NCBI GenBank assembly: GCA_902729315.2
Contig: LR746267.1
Span: 2,680,886-2,744,885 of the forward strand
Reading direction: 5' to 3'
DNA length: 64,000 bases
DNA from: Spirodela intermedia
Taxonomy: Eukaryota; Streptophyta; Magnoliopsida; Alismatales; Araceae
Positions 48,071-62,233 of the stretch are shown here, piece after piece. Position 1 is the stretch's first letter. The number at the start of each line of letters is the position of its first letter. The notes beneath the pieces are model-generated. The model had not been told where the DNA came from and made no database searches. It saw nothing but the letters and a program-made list of their open reading frames with translations. Both the position numbers and the translations under genes were made by a program.

Positions 48071-49559
48071 TCAAGGGAAGTGACACACATCCCCTATCGG
48101 TCCTTAGCCACTCAAGCTCACCCTACTCACGGCTCTATTCGACTATGCTTTCGACCCACTTGCAGCTCCAGTTGCCAGTAGTTTACCCCACCATCCCCCC
48201 CCCCACCTTTTTTATATTTTTATTTTATTTTATTTTATTTCTTTTCATTTATATCAAAAATATGATTATAAAATTATATAAATTCAGATAAAATGACATA
48301 ATTAGTCAAAAATTTACATTAAATAATTAAAAATCATTTTTCATAATTTAACATAAATATAAGTGTATTTATCATAAGGCTTAAAATATGGTTTTAATAA
48401 ATTATTAACTTATAATGATGAAGAATTATCAATAGTGATTAAGAATTGAGCTTAAAAATGACTCGATTTGGGGGAAATAGATTTTGATTGAGAGTTCTAA
48501 CATGAGTAGATGACTATGAGGCAAAAAAAATTCAAAAAGGTATTATTACATTCAAGCAATAATTAACTCAAATAGTTTGATTAGATGAAGATATTATGTG
48601 ATAAAAACATATCAGCTGATGATAAAGGAGTCTCTACATTAGGTCTAACAATGAGGCTTTTTAAAGAGAATTACAACATTAGTTTTGGATACCATGAGAA
48701 ACAGTTATAGATCAGATTTGGTTTGGCCCTTCAAGCTGGAATCTCAAGCCAATATTCCTTTCTTCCTTGTTTATCAAAAGTCCTTCATTTGGTTTGCCTA
48801 AATCTTCAACAATAATGGGATAACAAGGTGGGGTTTATCATGATATTTCAGAGTAGGTTTGAGGACATAATAATCTTTTGAAAAATTATAGAAATATGGT
48901 GTGATTCCGTAAGTATTTTCCTTTTCTGATGTGATTTCAACTTCAGGTTTATTATCTTTTTCTTGTGAAGGATAAGGATTTCTATAGGGATCGTTGGTGT
49001 TTTTGGAAGATTAGCATAGATTGTTGCTTTAGTTGGATAAATTGACCGTTATGTATGACAAGTTTGAAACTTTTCAGATATGAAAAGATGTAATGAGTCA
49101 AGATTCAAGAAGTTGATAGTCGAAGCTTCATGAAATTCACACATAAACATAAATGATTAAAACCATTTTGAATAAATGACTTTCTTTTCAAGAGTTTCAA
49201 AGTTACTCACAAACAATGGCTTCAGGATAGAGCTTGAGAAAGGTGAGAAAATTTATAGACAACTGTGGATCCGTATTTGATCAAATATCTTTCAATTAAA
49301 ATTTAATCATCAGGCTGTTCATATTTTTAAGAATCATCCCCTCTATCTAAGTGATACAAAATCAAGGTGGAAATCAGGTCTACTCAGACATTGAAATGTC
49401 TGAAATCTGATATCAAATATTTTTTCTAATGATGTCTGATTACTATCCCTATCAAAAAGTTTTTTTGATTTAATAAATTAGGAAGAAATAATCTTGCAAG
49501 TTAAACAAAATTGAAAGAGTTTAATATTTTAATCTAAAGACCAATCTTCCTTTAACCTG
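48071..49559. other. Spacer with low-complexity C and TTTTA runs
   Basis: A C-run of about 12 at 48190-48201 is followed by TTTTA/TTTTATT repeats to about 48240. The rest is AT-rich. The 3' part of the neighbouring minus-strand copia (reverse transcriptase to RNase H) may lie here, but no motif is clear enough to claim. Confidence 0.4.
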
Positions 49560-51560
49560 ATCATTGATCCTTGGCATGTCTAGTTATATTTCAAATTGAT
49601 GAAAATGATAGTGAAATTTTAAAGTACTAGTGCTGAACTTGAGAGCAGATTGAATTATATTTCTTATAAATTCACACTTTCTTTCAATGTATTCTTTAAA
49701 ATATATCTAGTTTCAAATCAATGATTTATTTCATACTTTGTCGAAACTTATGTCCAATTTTTATTTTTATTTTAACTAATTGAACTCCTCAATCATAGCA
49801 AAAATTCATTTTTCTTCCTTCAAATGTTTTTCTACCATCCTTGGTTGGATTTCAAAATCAACACTATCAATTTTTCTACATTATTAAGATTTGATGTCGT
49901 CTAAACTCTTTTCTGTGCATCCAAGAATTTGATCTTCAGGATGACTCTTGACATATTCCCATTTACATGGAAGAATATCCTTTTCTTCATTTTCTTATAT
50001 TTCAGGGAATTCTCCAACATCTTTAATACAATGACCTGAAATTTAGTCTCCAATAATTCTACATCTTTCACAAAGACTTATTTAATTTTCTACACATATT
50101 CAATATTTTTTCCTTTACCACAAGAGTTTTTTTATCATACTCTATATTCTCTAGAGTTTTTTGAATTTCCTTGAACTATATCTCTATTACTACCAGGATT
50201 AAATTTTCCTAGTTTGTCATTGTTTAGAAGGGAAAAAAAATTCTTACAAAAGAGTTGAAAGTAACCAATATTTTTCTTCCTTATTTTTAATAATTCATAA
50301 GGAATCTTCCTGTTAGTATAACCATCACATGATTCATTTATAATAGGAAGTATGTATGACGTCAATAAAATTTTAAGTAAATTCTTTCTGCTAGCCGTGT
50401 CTTTGATATATCCAATAGATTTTTATTCTTCATTTCAACAACATCATTTTTCTTTAGATTCGAGCACTTAAGAATTCATGAAATAATCCATATATCATCA
50501 AATAATTCAGAAAAATTAATATTTTTAAATTCTCTTGCATGATTACTTCTCATTCTCTTGATTTGAAATCTTCTTTCATTCTCAATTTTCTACTAAAATT
50601 CTTAAATATGTCAAAGGTCTCATCCTTATGATTAAATCATAATAACCAAGAAATTCTCATGAAATCATATAAAACTACATCCTATCTTCATCCTAGTCTA
50701 GTTATCTTGGTTGAGCTAAAAAAATCATTGTGGAATAATTTTAATGGTTGTGTGGTTCTGACATTGTGACCATATATTTCAATTTGTGACATTTTCTAAC
50801 CAATTTTCAACTAATAGAATTTTCAAATACAAACTTATTAGTAGTCTTTGAATATGTCAGTCCTTTTAACTAAATTCAATTTTCACATTTTCCTAATGGT
50901 CTGAATGCTTACATGTTCTAGCATCTATGCAACATGTCAAGAGAATATCATAAATCATTCCACATTAAGCAAACATTGAATTTCTGTAATTCAAATAGAG
51001 AAATGATATATATCTTATTCTTCCCAAGGTAGTGATCAATTTCAATTTTTCATTTGTCATAATTTCGTTGTTTTTCCTATTTTAAATTTCTTTCTTCTTC
51101 CCATTGAGTTTTCCAATCTAGATCAATGTCCTAAATTTTCTTTTGTCAATTTTTTTATCCCCCACTCTAGTTCCTTGATAATGACTTGGGTATTTTCTAA
51201 TTTTTCAGAAACTATTTTGAGATTTTCCTTTAATTTACGATTTTCATTCAATGTTTTATGCAGGTCCTGTTATTTTCTTCAAAAAAATGGTAATATCACT
51301 CAGGAATTCATATAGCTTATCAATATTAATTTCATCATTGTAGGGGTCATGCATTACCTCATATTCTTGTTCTACAGAACATAGATTTGTATTTTCTTCT
51401 TCAAATTTGGATGATGCTTCAAGTTCATTGCCCCAAGTTGCAGCCATTGCATCCTTCTTCTTCTTTCTTTCCATTTTGAATTCACAACAATCACTTTTTA
51501 AATATCCTGTTCTCTTGAATTCATAAAAAACAGTTTCAATTTTAGAATGAAATCTGGGTT
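49560..51560 (-). mobile_element. Second degenerate Ty1/copia gag-pol fragment
   Basis: Minus-strand landmarks run in copia order. A zinc-knuckle relic reads YEFKRTGYLKSDCCEFK (about 51490-51540), followed by KKKKDAMAATW and an acidic gag tail to 51259. The integrase core relic reads KIENERRFQIKRMRSNHARE (about 50530-50600). The integrase C-terminal part reads KIPYELLKIRKKNIGYFQLF then LGKFNPGSN (50135-50365). The pre-RT linker reads LPCKWEYVKSHPEDQILG (about 49895-49970). There are numerous stops. LTRs were not delimited; they may have been eroded. Confidence 0.78.
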
Positions 51561-54500
51561 GAAATTCTAAAAGACTTAAGTCTAATAGTCAATAGTTGTC
51601 GTCGAATATTGATTTAGTGAAACTCAAGAATGGGGTGTTCTTAGAGACAAGACATATGCAAGGGTCCAAATCACTATAAAATATATTAGTATCATCAAGA
51701 TTTAGATGTCAAAGATTTACTGAAATTAAAAATCAAAAATAAATATTAATAAAATAGGAACAGTTGACCCAAAGTCAAAATTTAGGCCAAGTTAAAAAAA
51801 ATTGACCTAAGTTCAACCTTAAATACAACACTCATCTTTGCCATTGCAACTTGAGCTTTGAACTTCAATCAAAATTCTTCTTGTCTTGATGCTAAAAAGT
51901 ATTAATGAAAAAGCATAAGATAATGGATACTTGAGAGAGATACCTTGAACATGTCAATAATGTATGAACTGTCTAACATATTTTTTGTCAAAGAGTTGAA
52001 TCTTACTTTTTCTCTTTCTGTTTAAACAAAAAGTTATCAAGTTGACTTGCTTGGTGTTATTTTCTCTTTCTTGATGTAATTCATTGGTTACTAAACTCAT
52101 TGTGTTGATTCACTTGGGTCAACTCATAGGTTGACTCATAAAGGCTTGAGTCACTTTTCTTTTTCCATCTCATTATTCTTGTGTTGTAAATATTTTTCTT
52201 TTATTTATAATTTAATGCTCTTTTTTTAGATCTATTTTCATAATATTTTTTTTAGTAAATAGAAAATTGATTGGATCTAATAATCTGGATGCTCATCTAG
52301 CCATTCATGTAACAAGAATATATTTATGACCGATTTTTATTTTATCCTATGTTATTACTATTTTTTCACTAACTTCAACTAGAAATTTGTTGTTTTGAAT
52401 GACTACAAAACTTCCAAATTATTGACTAATATATGTTGATCATTTACATGAGTTTTGGGTAGGGAAATAAAATTCCTTATACCAAAACTAGTAGTTGATG
52501 ATATCAAATATCCCTATAAGGTAACAAAAATGATTTTTAAAAATGAATTTGATGAAAATATTGATCCAAATAAGTTTTTGTATTAGTGTAAATTTAAATC
52601 ACATATAAAAGTAAAGCTACATAAATTCTCTACCCCAAAAAGTAAAACAAAATGTGAAAAAAGAGAAAGTCCAACCCTTAAGGGGAACACAATGCCAACC
52701 TTGTTGAGTTTGGAAAATTTTGAAATGTGTATAAGTTAAAAGTTTGAAATTAAAAAAATAATAATTTTATGTAATAAAATAGCACACTATATCATAGCAA
52801 ATATTGTGTAATATAGTAATGCATGATTAGGAATATTTCAAGATTTAGGTTGTACAATAATGTATTTCATTTCAATAATATCTTTGTACAAGAAGTTTAA
52901 ATCATAAAATGGCCTAGTAAATCAACATTAATTTCTTAGTATTTAAATTTTTTTTAATACAAAAGTGTAGCATATCATGTTTAAGATCCCAAATAATGTA
53001 ACTTTTGGCTTTGGAATTCTTTACACGTTTGATGATGACAAGATATATAGAAGGGTTAAATAGTGATTTTATATTATAAAGTTATGTTGATAATGTATGA
53101 AAAATCTCCCAATATATTTGAATGGCTGTTAGAAAGGTTCAATGAGATTTCATGACTAAATGCACAACCGATAGTGTCTCTTTCTATTTCACAAAAGGAA
53201 TCAACTCACGAGTGTATTCACGTAGTTATGTCAATTGTATACTTACCAAAAGAAAGACACCATGTAAGGGTAATATGGTAATTTTTATGTCAAAATCTCT
53301 TACCAACTAGGCTTGCAAAGTCTCTTTTATTCACTTTCTTATAAGGGGTGTGTTGGCTCACTTGATATTAGAAATGACTAAGTAGGTGAAATCACTAGAT
53401 ATGAGAAACTGCTCATTGACCAAAAAGGTTTGTCCCCTAGAATTTGAATGACAAAGGAAGAGGGTTCACTCATCTAAGAAGAAAAGACAATCAAATTTAT
53501 TACTTAAAGAAATGAGTCAACTCATCAAGAAATAAGAAGCTTTGAATTTTAATAATGTATATATAAAGGTAAAACAACTGTTCACTAGAAAATAAATTGG
53601 GCAGTGCAAATGTTATAATCTATCTTTTAAAATGATCCTACAATATCTTCATAAATGGTATTAATTATCTAATATAATTTATTTCATAAAGTCGAATCTC
53701 TCCATACTTCAAAAAACAGTCTAAGATACCAAGGTAGCATAGAATCTTACACTTTTAAAAGATATTTGTAGCATAAGACAAGAGACATAACATAGAAGCA
53801 AAAGAATTCCACACCAATCCAAAACCCACATAGAAATGCCACATTGTAGTAATGAAGCAAAGGCAATCTTCTTTTTATGTGTATATTATGATTTGAGTTT
53901 CATGAAGTATAGTTTTACTAACTATTGAAGAACAAATAAAATGAAGAAAAAAATTGAGAAAGAAATATGAATTTGAAATTCAAAAGGAGCACGAATGAAG
54001 AGTATATGAATTGAACTCCTGGCTGTCCAAAGCAATGAGTTTTAAAAGAGAATTCCACAACTCAAAAACCACATAAAGATACTTCCAAGTTGAATCTCAA
54101 CCATCCTTCTAGGTTTTCCAGTTGTAACAAGAACATTTGACTGGAAATCAATATATAACATTACTAAAATAATTTGGATCCAATGGATGTAAAGTTTCAT
54201 TTAAATCTACTTGAAAATATTTAATTCATAGTAATAGAAGGGAGTGGACAGTGGGCATGTCTATAATTCCCAATCCACAATAGTGAACTAGCACCAAATT
54301 ATTAGTTTTGGGTTGTCTAAAGCCATAAATTTAGAAGGGAGTGCTAAAAGCATATAGACATTATTTGTATTAATTTTGCTCTCTTAGCCTGGTCCACTCT
54401 CTAGAGGTATGATATCATTTAATTATCCTTAATTAAAGGAGACTTGATCCTTAATTATCCATAAGGACTTGATGCACTAGCATTATATTATTTTCATGAC

Positions 54501-55422
54501 CTACTTTGAATCTATTATTGTCGTATTGCATCTTTAAAAAGAAAAAATGAGGCTTATTCAGTTCATCCTTTTTGATTTTGTTGTGGCCTCATTGAATTGA
54601 ATAGACCTTTACAACATAAACAGTCAACAGACAATTCATCTTCTACTCAATTCAAGGTATACTTGGCAAAAAGGGTTGACAGAATTTATAGTGGTTCAAT
54701 CAAGCATTTTTGAGTATGAAAAGCTCTCTCGTCAATAAAGAAATCAAATCATATAAAAAAATGAAGAAAACCTTTTCAGCATAGAAACTAAATCTCTCAA
54801 GCTTTCCAACGAGAAGCAGACATGGATGAATGAGGACAAGTAAACTACTTACAACTCTTCATCTATGGATAAAGCTGCAATGAGATGCTTTGATTACTCA
54901 TTTAAACTTTGTGATGTTTATAATATCTTGCAAGTTTGAAAATGCATTTAGCATTTAAAAGGCTGAGAATTTATTCTTCCTCTTTCCATTCTATTACTAA
55001 AGATCTCTCACTAGAGGTTGCAGAAGCCCTGGCATCTAACGGCAGAGAATTGCTCAATATGCAACATTTGCTATCTTTTCATTTTAGACTAACTAATCAT
55101 TGCAAAACCATCCGTGTCAACTGTTGACTCTTCCATCATTAGGAGCCAACGCTCAACTCTAGCTTTTCTTTCGATCTATGAACAACATCTATGCTCCTTA
55201 GCCTTCATTTCTCCCTAAGCGTTGACCATTTTTCTTAAAAGATTAACCTGGTGTTTTCTACCTTGTATTAGGCTCACTCGAAATAACCCACATCCTAGAA
55301 GTCCATGTGGTTGCGAATTTGATTGAATCCTCAAAAGTTGTTCAACACAAGTACCCCCACGTTGACTTTAATGAGGCAGATTATTTTCGGCATGGAGGGC
55401 CCCCCACAAGACACGTGCACAG
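51561..55422. other. AT-rich spacer, no gene seen
   Basis: Nothing coding was recognised. The segment 51620-51650 (aatggggtgttctt) and the nearby GGTCAACTCATAGGTTGAC text at 52115-52135 resemble 19312-19330 and 19600-19750, suggesting a shared repeat family. The last few hundred bases are the 3' flank of the RidA gene. Confidence 0.45.
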
Positions 55423-58400
55423 CTACAGTGCCGCTATGCACTCAATCTCAATCCGGGCGTCCATGGGCAGTGCCGCCACCTGATAAGTTGACCTTGCAGG
55501 AGCAGGCGATGAGAAGTCTAAAAAGAGAAGACAAGAAGAAACAAGTTATTTGTTAGATGCATAACATAATTAGTATATTTTCCAAAGCAGCAGAAGCAGC
55601 AGAAGCAGCAGCAACAGCAGGTTGGAAGTGGAAGTCATCACAAAATTAACTCACATTTGGCGTATATTTCGTTCACCTTCTTGAAGTCATTAAGATCCGC
55701 TAGCCTGCACAAAGAAGGACATCCTAAGAAACTAAACCCCAATTTAAGAAAATACTGCCCAACAAAGAGAGATGAACGGCCGGCCATATACATGATAGTT
55801 GTCTTAACAACCGAGGAATAGCCGACACCACTTGCCGTTAGTATTTCTCCCATGTTCTTCAATACCTGCAGGTTTTTTGCATCTACCATGTTAAGTTCAG
55901 AGCACCGAAAGGAATTTCTCTCAGTTTATGTGCGGGAGGAAACTCCACCCAGACCAGAGGGGGTGAGCAACACAGCATTTTTTTTCAAAGAGTCTATTTT
56001 AGTGAAGAAAGCAAGCTAAGCCTGGCCTACACTATTACGAAGAATATAGCAGTTTATTTAGCTTATTGGTACCTACACTTCAAGACGCATGGAAAGACCA
56101 CTGAATGTGAGCATAGATGATAGTTGGGCAAAGACAATTCTGATTTTCAGTAAAAAAGGGGAAAGTAAACCTGAATTCTCACACGACAAATGACGATATG
56201 TAAAGCTATAAAATCCAGAAGAAGACGAGACGAGAACGACACCAATTGCAACGGAGTGGTGCAAAGTTCTTGACTGATAAGACCGTTCTACAAGATTTTT
56301 GGTAAGTGATGCTTGTGAAAATTATTAAAAAGTAACCAGCAGATATAATGAAAATTACTGAGCATTCCCTTCGTCCACTTTTACACATTAAAGTATCCAG
56401 CATAACTCAAGATGTGGGATGCATAGATGAATAGCAAGGCATAAAACGGAAATATACTGAATCAGTAGAAAAGATATCAACATCCCCGTTACCTGCTCTG
56501 TCTGCTCCTCTATACCATCTGAGATAAATTTACCTGTCTGCGAATAAAAACTGCAAACTATTAGATAGAACCAAGAACGGCAGCACCTATAATGCAATAT
56601 ATGCATTGGCATAACAGACAAATCAAGTGTCAAACCAAAAGCAAACCTCAGGAACAAGGCCCAAGACACCAGAAACAAAGAGGAGGTTATTGGCTTTAAT
56701 AGCCTGCGAATATGGTCCTAATGCTGCAGGTGCTTTGTCTGTCTGAACCGCTTCTTTTTTTACTGAAATAAAAAAAAATCCATCATCATCATCATCATTT
56801 AAATTCGATTTTCTCAGTGGACAGATGAGATAATTGCGAGGCATTTCTTGTGGAAACAAACGGAAAAAGTTGCTATGACCACAATAACGATGCCATTGCC
56901 ACAATGGCATCAATGAGAAAAGCATGAACCTACATCCTTAGGTTTGAAAAACAGGGTGATGAAACTAGGCAACACTGTAGACATAAAAAATTAATAAATA
57001 ATAAATATTATAAAAATAGAAAGCAAACAAACTCACAAAATAAAAGTTGTTCAAATTTTATAAATAATACAAAATTTGACCTATAAGCTAATTATGTAAT
57101 AAAATTAGCGTATAAACAGGTGACAAGAAAACGTCCTGTCACAAAATTCACTCCATTGTGCCTTCAATCCATGAGATCAAGCAACATGGTGCATTTCCTA
57201 TGCCCATAAACAAGATTGTAATGTGTAGAACTCCACACACGTCACTTTCCTACGTAGCCAAGGCAGCCTTCTAACTTTAGCAACACTGTAGCAACCGTAA
57301 GTAATTTACTTTAGACTAGCTATACATCTTTCCAAAACTTTCAGGTTGTCGTTTAATGTCAAAATGTCTCAAATTAGTAACAAAAAACAACAGCATGTCA
57401 ACATGGTAATCTTGTCACGAGCCATCTCCATCATCAGACAATTAAACTTGGTTCAGATGGCTCATCTGGTCAAGCCAAGCATTTTCAAAGGAACCGTGGC
57501 TTTTCCAGTGCATCTAAAGAACCTAAGATAAAAAAGAGGGCGGGAGAAACCCTGTCACTATGCTCCAACTCCATGTTCCCCTCCTCTTCCTTTCCAAATT
57601 AACTGATCCCAAGTGTCCAATCAAGAGCACATCAAGCGATCTTGACATCTAAACCAATTCCAACACAGTAAGTCCACCCCAAGCTATCCACAGATGGTGA
57701 GACACCCCTGAGATAAGGCCAGCAAGGAATGGACACCAGGTAAGGTAGAAGGAAGTCTGGAAGCATCATTCCAGTCGGATTTAAAGGGAGAATAAGAACG
57801 GTAATGGGGTATCTTGCCTGTAGAGGATTGAGCCTCGGTATTGGTTGAATGTGTATACATAGTTATATGTTAGCACACGTCCCAACTAACTTTGAGAAAT
57901 CTCAGGAGGAGAACCTTATTGACACGGAAAAAGGTTAAAGGTAATTCAGAATGGGAAACTGATATGAATGAGCCTGGATAAAACGCTCATATGATAGAGG
58001 TTCCCATTCTCAAGGAACTAGGAGCAAATTCCAAGCTAAAATATCACGCACCAAAGAACGTTACCATAGTTGCTCACCAAAACATGAGTTCTGGGAACGT
58101 ACGTGCATGAATGATGGAATCTAATACTAGAATTAGCAGTCAATTTGGACACTTGGAACCAGTAGATTTAGAAAGGAGACATAGGAAACCTTGTATTGTC
58201 AATATCTGCATTTCGCCATTAGGCATGATAATGAAAAACCAGAAGATGAGAAGAAAAAGATGAATAGAAACCATTGAAAGAGTTGTTACCCAAGATGTGC
58301 GTCAACAAATATTTGTCTGACATATGTGTGAGCATAAAAGATGAAATCCAGAATTAAAAACAGAATATTCATATTAATCTGACTTATCGGAACAAGATAA

Positions 58401-60830
58401 TTTTGAAAAAAAAGATAGGCCCAATCATCTGTCGCTGGGTCCCAACCATTTACCATTAGATATGGCGACCACTAGATATGCTAACAACAAGACATGTCAG
58501 AAGATAAGCGGAAGAAGATAAATAGAAAACTATTGGATGAATTAGATGATCGATTACAAAATCTTACCATCTTGTGTCAAGGTAAATTATTGACATGGCC
58601 TTCAAAACAAAGTCGAGGACTTGTGTGAGAAGAAGATGATACGAATCAAAAATTTCTCCGAGTTCCAACTTGCCAAATTTAAATTGAAAGATTTAAGTTC
58701 AGTCCTAAAGAAATTAAATGATCTTGAAAGAAAAGTGAATCAATTTCCTGTCATTAAATTCCCATGGAAGACTATTTTTACCAACTATTGTCCTGTAATT
58801 GATGCAAAAAAATAACTAAAAAATTTAGTGGTTTCACTTAAAAACTTAAACCAGAAAATAAAAAAAACACTGATGAGTCCAATGACTCGTTGGTTAACAT
58901 GAGAAAGTAGCTTCAAATCAATCCAGAGTAATACACTCCTTAAACTAAGGGGAAGGTATCAAACGAACTATAGAAGGCCTCTGACTGACGACAAAAATCC
59001 AAATACCCCAAGTTGCAATTTATGAAATGCATTGGACACATCATTAACTGAGGGCTTGACTCACGAAGGAAAGGTTTCTTTATCGTTTAAAATGGGAGGC
59101 TACTTTAGACAGATAAGTAAATTTGACCATTTGTGAGAAGAAGATACGAATCAAATTTTCTCCGAGTTCCAACTGGTCAAATTAAAATTGAAAGATTAAA
59201 GTTCAAATCTAAACCCTTTGAACGATCTCAAAGAAAAGTGAATCAATTTCCTGTCATTAAATGTGCATGGAAGACTACTTTTTAACAATTATTGTCGTGT
59301 GGTTTATGTAAGCAAGGAACCAAAAACTTCAACGACTTCACTTGGCAAATCAAACCAGAAAAAAAAAAACAAGGATGAAGCTAATGTCTAGATGGTTAAC
59401 ATGAGAAGGTAGCTTCAAACCAATCCAGGATAGCACGCTGCTTTGGGGAGTAAGACACTCCTCACACTAAAGGAAAGGTACCTAAGGGATGATAAAAGGC
59501 CTCTGAGTAACGAAAGAAATCCAAATACCCGAAGTTGCTTTTTCTGAAATGCATTGGAGACATCTTTAACTGAGGGCGTGACTCGCAGAAGAAAGGTTTC
59601 TCTATCGTTTAAAATGGGACGCATCTTTTAGACAGAGAAGGAAAATGATATGAGTCTAGTCCCATGATAAGTAATAAGTCATGAGGTCATGTGGGTGGGA
59701 GGAAAGGGGAGAGAGAGAGCGAGAGAGAAAGAGAGCAATAAGCGAATAACATGAGGTTACATGGTAACACAGAAAAAGTAATCACTTTTGAGTGAGAAAA
59801 GAATAAAAGAAAAGAGAAAATCAGGGACAAGACTAATGGGGTAACACCAATGTGTTCTTGATGCCACGGAAGGTGTGCCACAGGGTCTACTATCTACAAA
59901 TACGAGAGATAAAAAGAGCACGGTTACCGTACGGACAGTTCGAGAATGAAGTTAGTGCTATTTTTCTAATAAAAATCAGCCAGTTTTTCCTTTTTCCAGT
60001 ATATTAGCCCCTCGAGATTTTAGGGGAGAGCCAAATAAGAGGCAGTGCGGTATTCTCTCTAATTTCATAGAAATACTCTCCACTTGACATGTAGTTGTTC
60101 CTCAAGTAGGAAGCACCCAACTTAGATATTTTAGGCTTAATGTTATGCCTCCTAAAATTAGGACAGCAACTTATTTTCATTCGGTTAGGTTCATCTTCCG
60201 CGAAACATCATTTTCAGACTTAGCTCCCATTTAGATCACAGGGGCGTCTCACACTTCAACCAATAAGTAGAAATTGTAAACGTACGTTTAAAATGCATCG
60301 TCACACAAGTTTATCGGCAGTGACTTCCTCAAGCTATAGCGTCCATGGAGATTTTTACAGACCAGGACTAGGTTTTTGCATGCCATCGACGGAAAAGAGA
60401 AAAGAGGCAAGCAAATGGAGAACACATAGGAAAGATAGATGACTAATCATGTCGATGGCACCGAGAACCAACAGTCAATGTTCATTATAAAGCCCAACAC
60501 AATCGACCACGCATCTCCAACACATCAAAGCCGCGCTGCGTAAATCGGTAGAGACACGGGCCGAAAGCAGAGAAATCTGGTCCACATAAACAGCGAAAAA
60601 GATTTTCAAAACCGGATTCGCTCACCAGAAGCAGGCGCGGAGGTCGACATGGAGACCACGGCTCTCACCCCGGCGAAGGCCGCGGGCCGGGAAGCCGCGG
60701 CAGCCGACGGCTGCAACCGCGATCGGGAGACGAAGCCGAAGCCCGCGATGGCGAGCGGAGACCCTGACCGCACGGCGCGAGTGTCCACTGCCGGCGCCAA
60801 GGCCATCCTCGCGGCGCCGCACCACACCAT
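55423..60830 (-). CDS. RIDA: RidA-family enamine/imine deaminase, probably plastid-targeted
   Basis: Six exons on the minus strand join in phase to 194 residues: 60626-60830, 56647-56762, 56493-56537, 55792-55865, 55655-55704, 55423-55517. Residues 1-68 (MVWCGAARMALAP...) are rich in Ala, Ser and Arg with few acids, fitting a plastid transit peptide. The mature part starts VKKEAVQTDKAPAALGPYSQA. Active-site residues typical of RidA are present: Tyr86 in GPYSQA, Arg172 in PARSTYQV and Glu187 in RIEIECIA. The Arg-Glu spacing of 15 matches E. coli RidA. RidA hydrolyses reactive 2-aminoacrylate/enamines released by PLP enzymes such as threonine dehydratase; in plants this protects branched-chain amino-acid synthesis. 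The start is the only in-frame ATG; upstream frame extension uses TTG. Exon 1 is very GC-rich while intron 1 (3.9 kb) is AT-rich and repeat-bearing. The gene looks intact. Confidence 0.95.
55587..55620. repeat. CAG/CAA trinucleotide repeat in RidA intron 5
   Basis: A GCAGCAGAA-type run of about eleven triplets. It lies in the intron between exons 55655-55704 and 55423-55517, about 35 bases downstream (minus sense) of the exon 5 donor. Confidence 0.8.
58621..59648. repeat. Tandem duplication, about 510-bp unit, in RidA intron 1
   Basis: Unit 1 (58621 to about 59127) and unit 2 (59131 to about 59648) align end to end. Shared blocks in order are tgtgagaagaagat, tctccgagttccaact, agtgaatcaatttcctgtca, tggttaacatgagaa, gaaatgcattgga and ggtttct/ctatcgtttaaaatggga. 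Small indels and perhaps 15-20% substitutions separate them, so the duplication is not recent. No protein family was recognised inside. Confidence 0.88.
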
Positions 60831-62209
60831 TATTCCCCTCCGCCTAATGGTGACCAGAGGAAGCTCGTCCGCTGAAAGTCTCGCTCTCTCCAGCAAACAA
60901 ACATCACAGTCGCTGTCAAGAAGACGCAATTAGCAGAGAGGAAAGGAGGGGGGGGGGAGGGTGTGATCACTCGCCCGTAGTATTACCGCAGTGTTGGTCA
61001 GCGACTTGGTCTCGTGAATGGAGCTGGGGCCCTAAAAGTCTACCCTGAGAATTGGAATATTCGGAGCTCGTAGGTCCCCTCTGATTCCGTGGATTCCTCA
61101 AAAGGAAAGTCCGCAGCTTTGATGGTCAGATTTGGATCACCCACCCGCTCCGAAGACGGAGGGCTCCTGGAACCCTAAGAAGCGAACCCGACGTTGCCAT
61201 CTTCTTCCCAATTCGTGAATCAACGAGGTGAAGTCCCATGAGAATCGCTCTTCGCTGATTTGTCCGGTGGAACTGTTTGAGATCCCAAAGGTTTTTCATC
61301 TCCGCAGCTCGAGAGGGGGTTGCGTCGGACGGCCATTGCGTGGAGAAGATGTGAAGCCATGCCCTGGATCAAGCTTCTTTTTGTCATTTGAACCATTTCA
61401 GGGCATTTTACAGTCTATATCGAAAAATTTTACAGTCGACACCAGCTTTCAGACGGTCGAACTAGCCGGTGACTACATGAACACCCAGTTTACAATCTCT
61501 CTCTCTCGTTCGCGGGAGATTTCCCCGATAGTACCTCTTCTCGTCACTTGACCGTCGCTTCGCCTACGTCGGAGCAGCGTTGAAGCATATCGAATCGCCT
61601 CTCACCGGAGGAGACTTCCATACTTTCACGCGAACATCCCAGAATACTAGAGGAGAATACAACTCCACGTCTGTGCTCACCGCCTCCACGCAGCAGCCAT
61701 TGCACCACCTTCGTAAGCTCCGATGGTTACTTCCGCCGCTGGGCTCTCTCTGTGTTCTTCTTTTGAGGGAGGACCCGAACATACAGACTGCATGTAGTCT
61801 TCAACACGGCGATGATCGTTCTTTTGGCGGGGATTTAGACCGTCGAGGAGAATCGATGAGGGACGGTGAGGCTTCCTTTTCTCGCTGAATGAGATGGGGA
61901 CGCCCCCGTTGGCCGTCTCTTTCATAAGTTGGCATCGGTTGCGAAGTACCCAGAATCAGAGATCCCAGAGGGGGAATGTGGACGCCGGTAGGGAGACGGA
62001 ATCAGAGTTTAATGCGGGTCTAGAGAGAGAGAGAGAGGGAGAGAGGAAGAGGAAGAGAGAGCCTTGAGATTGTGAAAAGCGACAATATTACCGGGAAAGA
62101 TTGTTAATTTGCGGGGAGAAACAAGCCAAGACCAAGTGAGAGAATATGTAATAAGTGAGAGATGGAGACAAGTAGAAAAAAGAAAGATGATCGATTTTGG
62201 GAGGGAGAG

Positions 62210-62233
62210 CGAGAGAGAGAGAGAGAGAGAGAG
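62210..62233. repeat. GA microsatellite
   Basis: About twelve uninterrupted GA dinucleotides in the spacer between the RidA and RING genes. Confidence 0.8.

Noticed and set aside
56780-56801. CAT repeat as a functional element
   Set aside because: Five CAT units within RidA intron 1 close to the exon 2 acceptor; an ordinary microsatellite.
60606-60929. N-terminal extension of RidA to 60929
   Set aside because: That start is TTG, not ATG; the first in-frame ATG is 60830 and gives a normal transit-peptide length.
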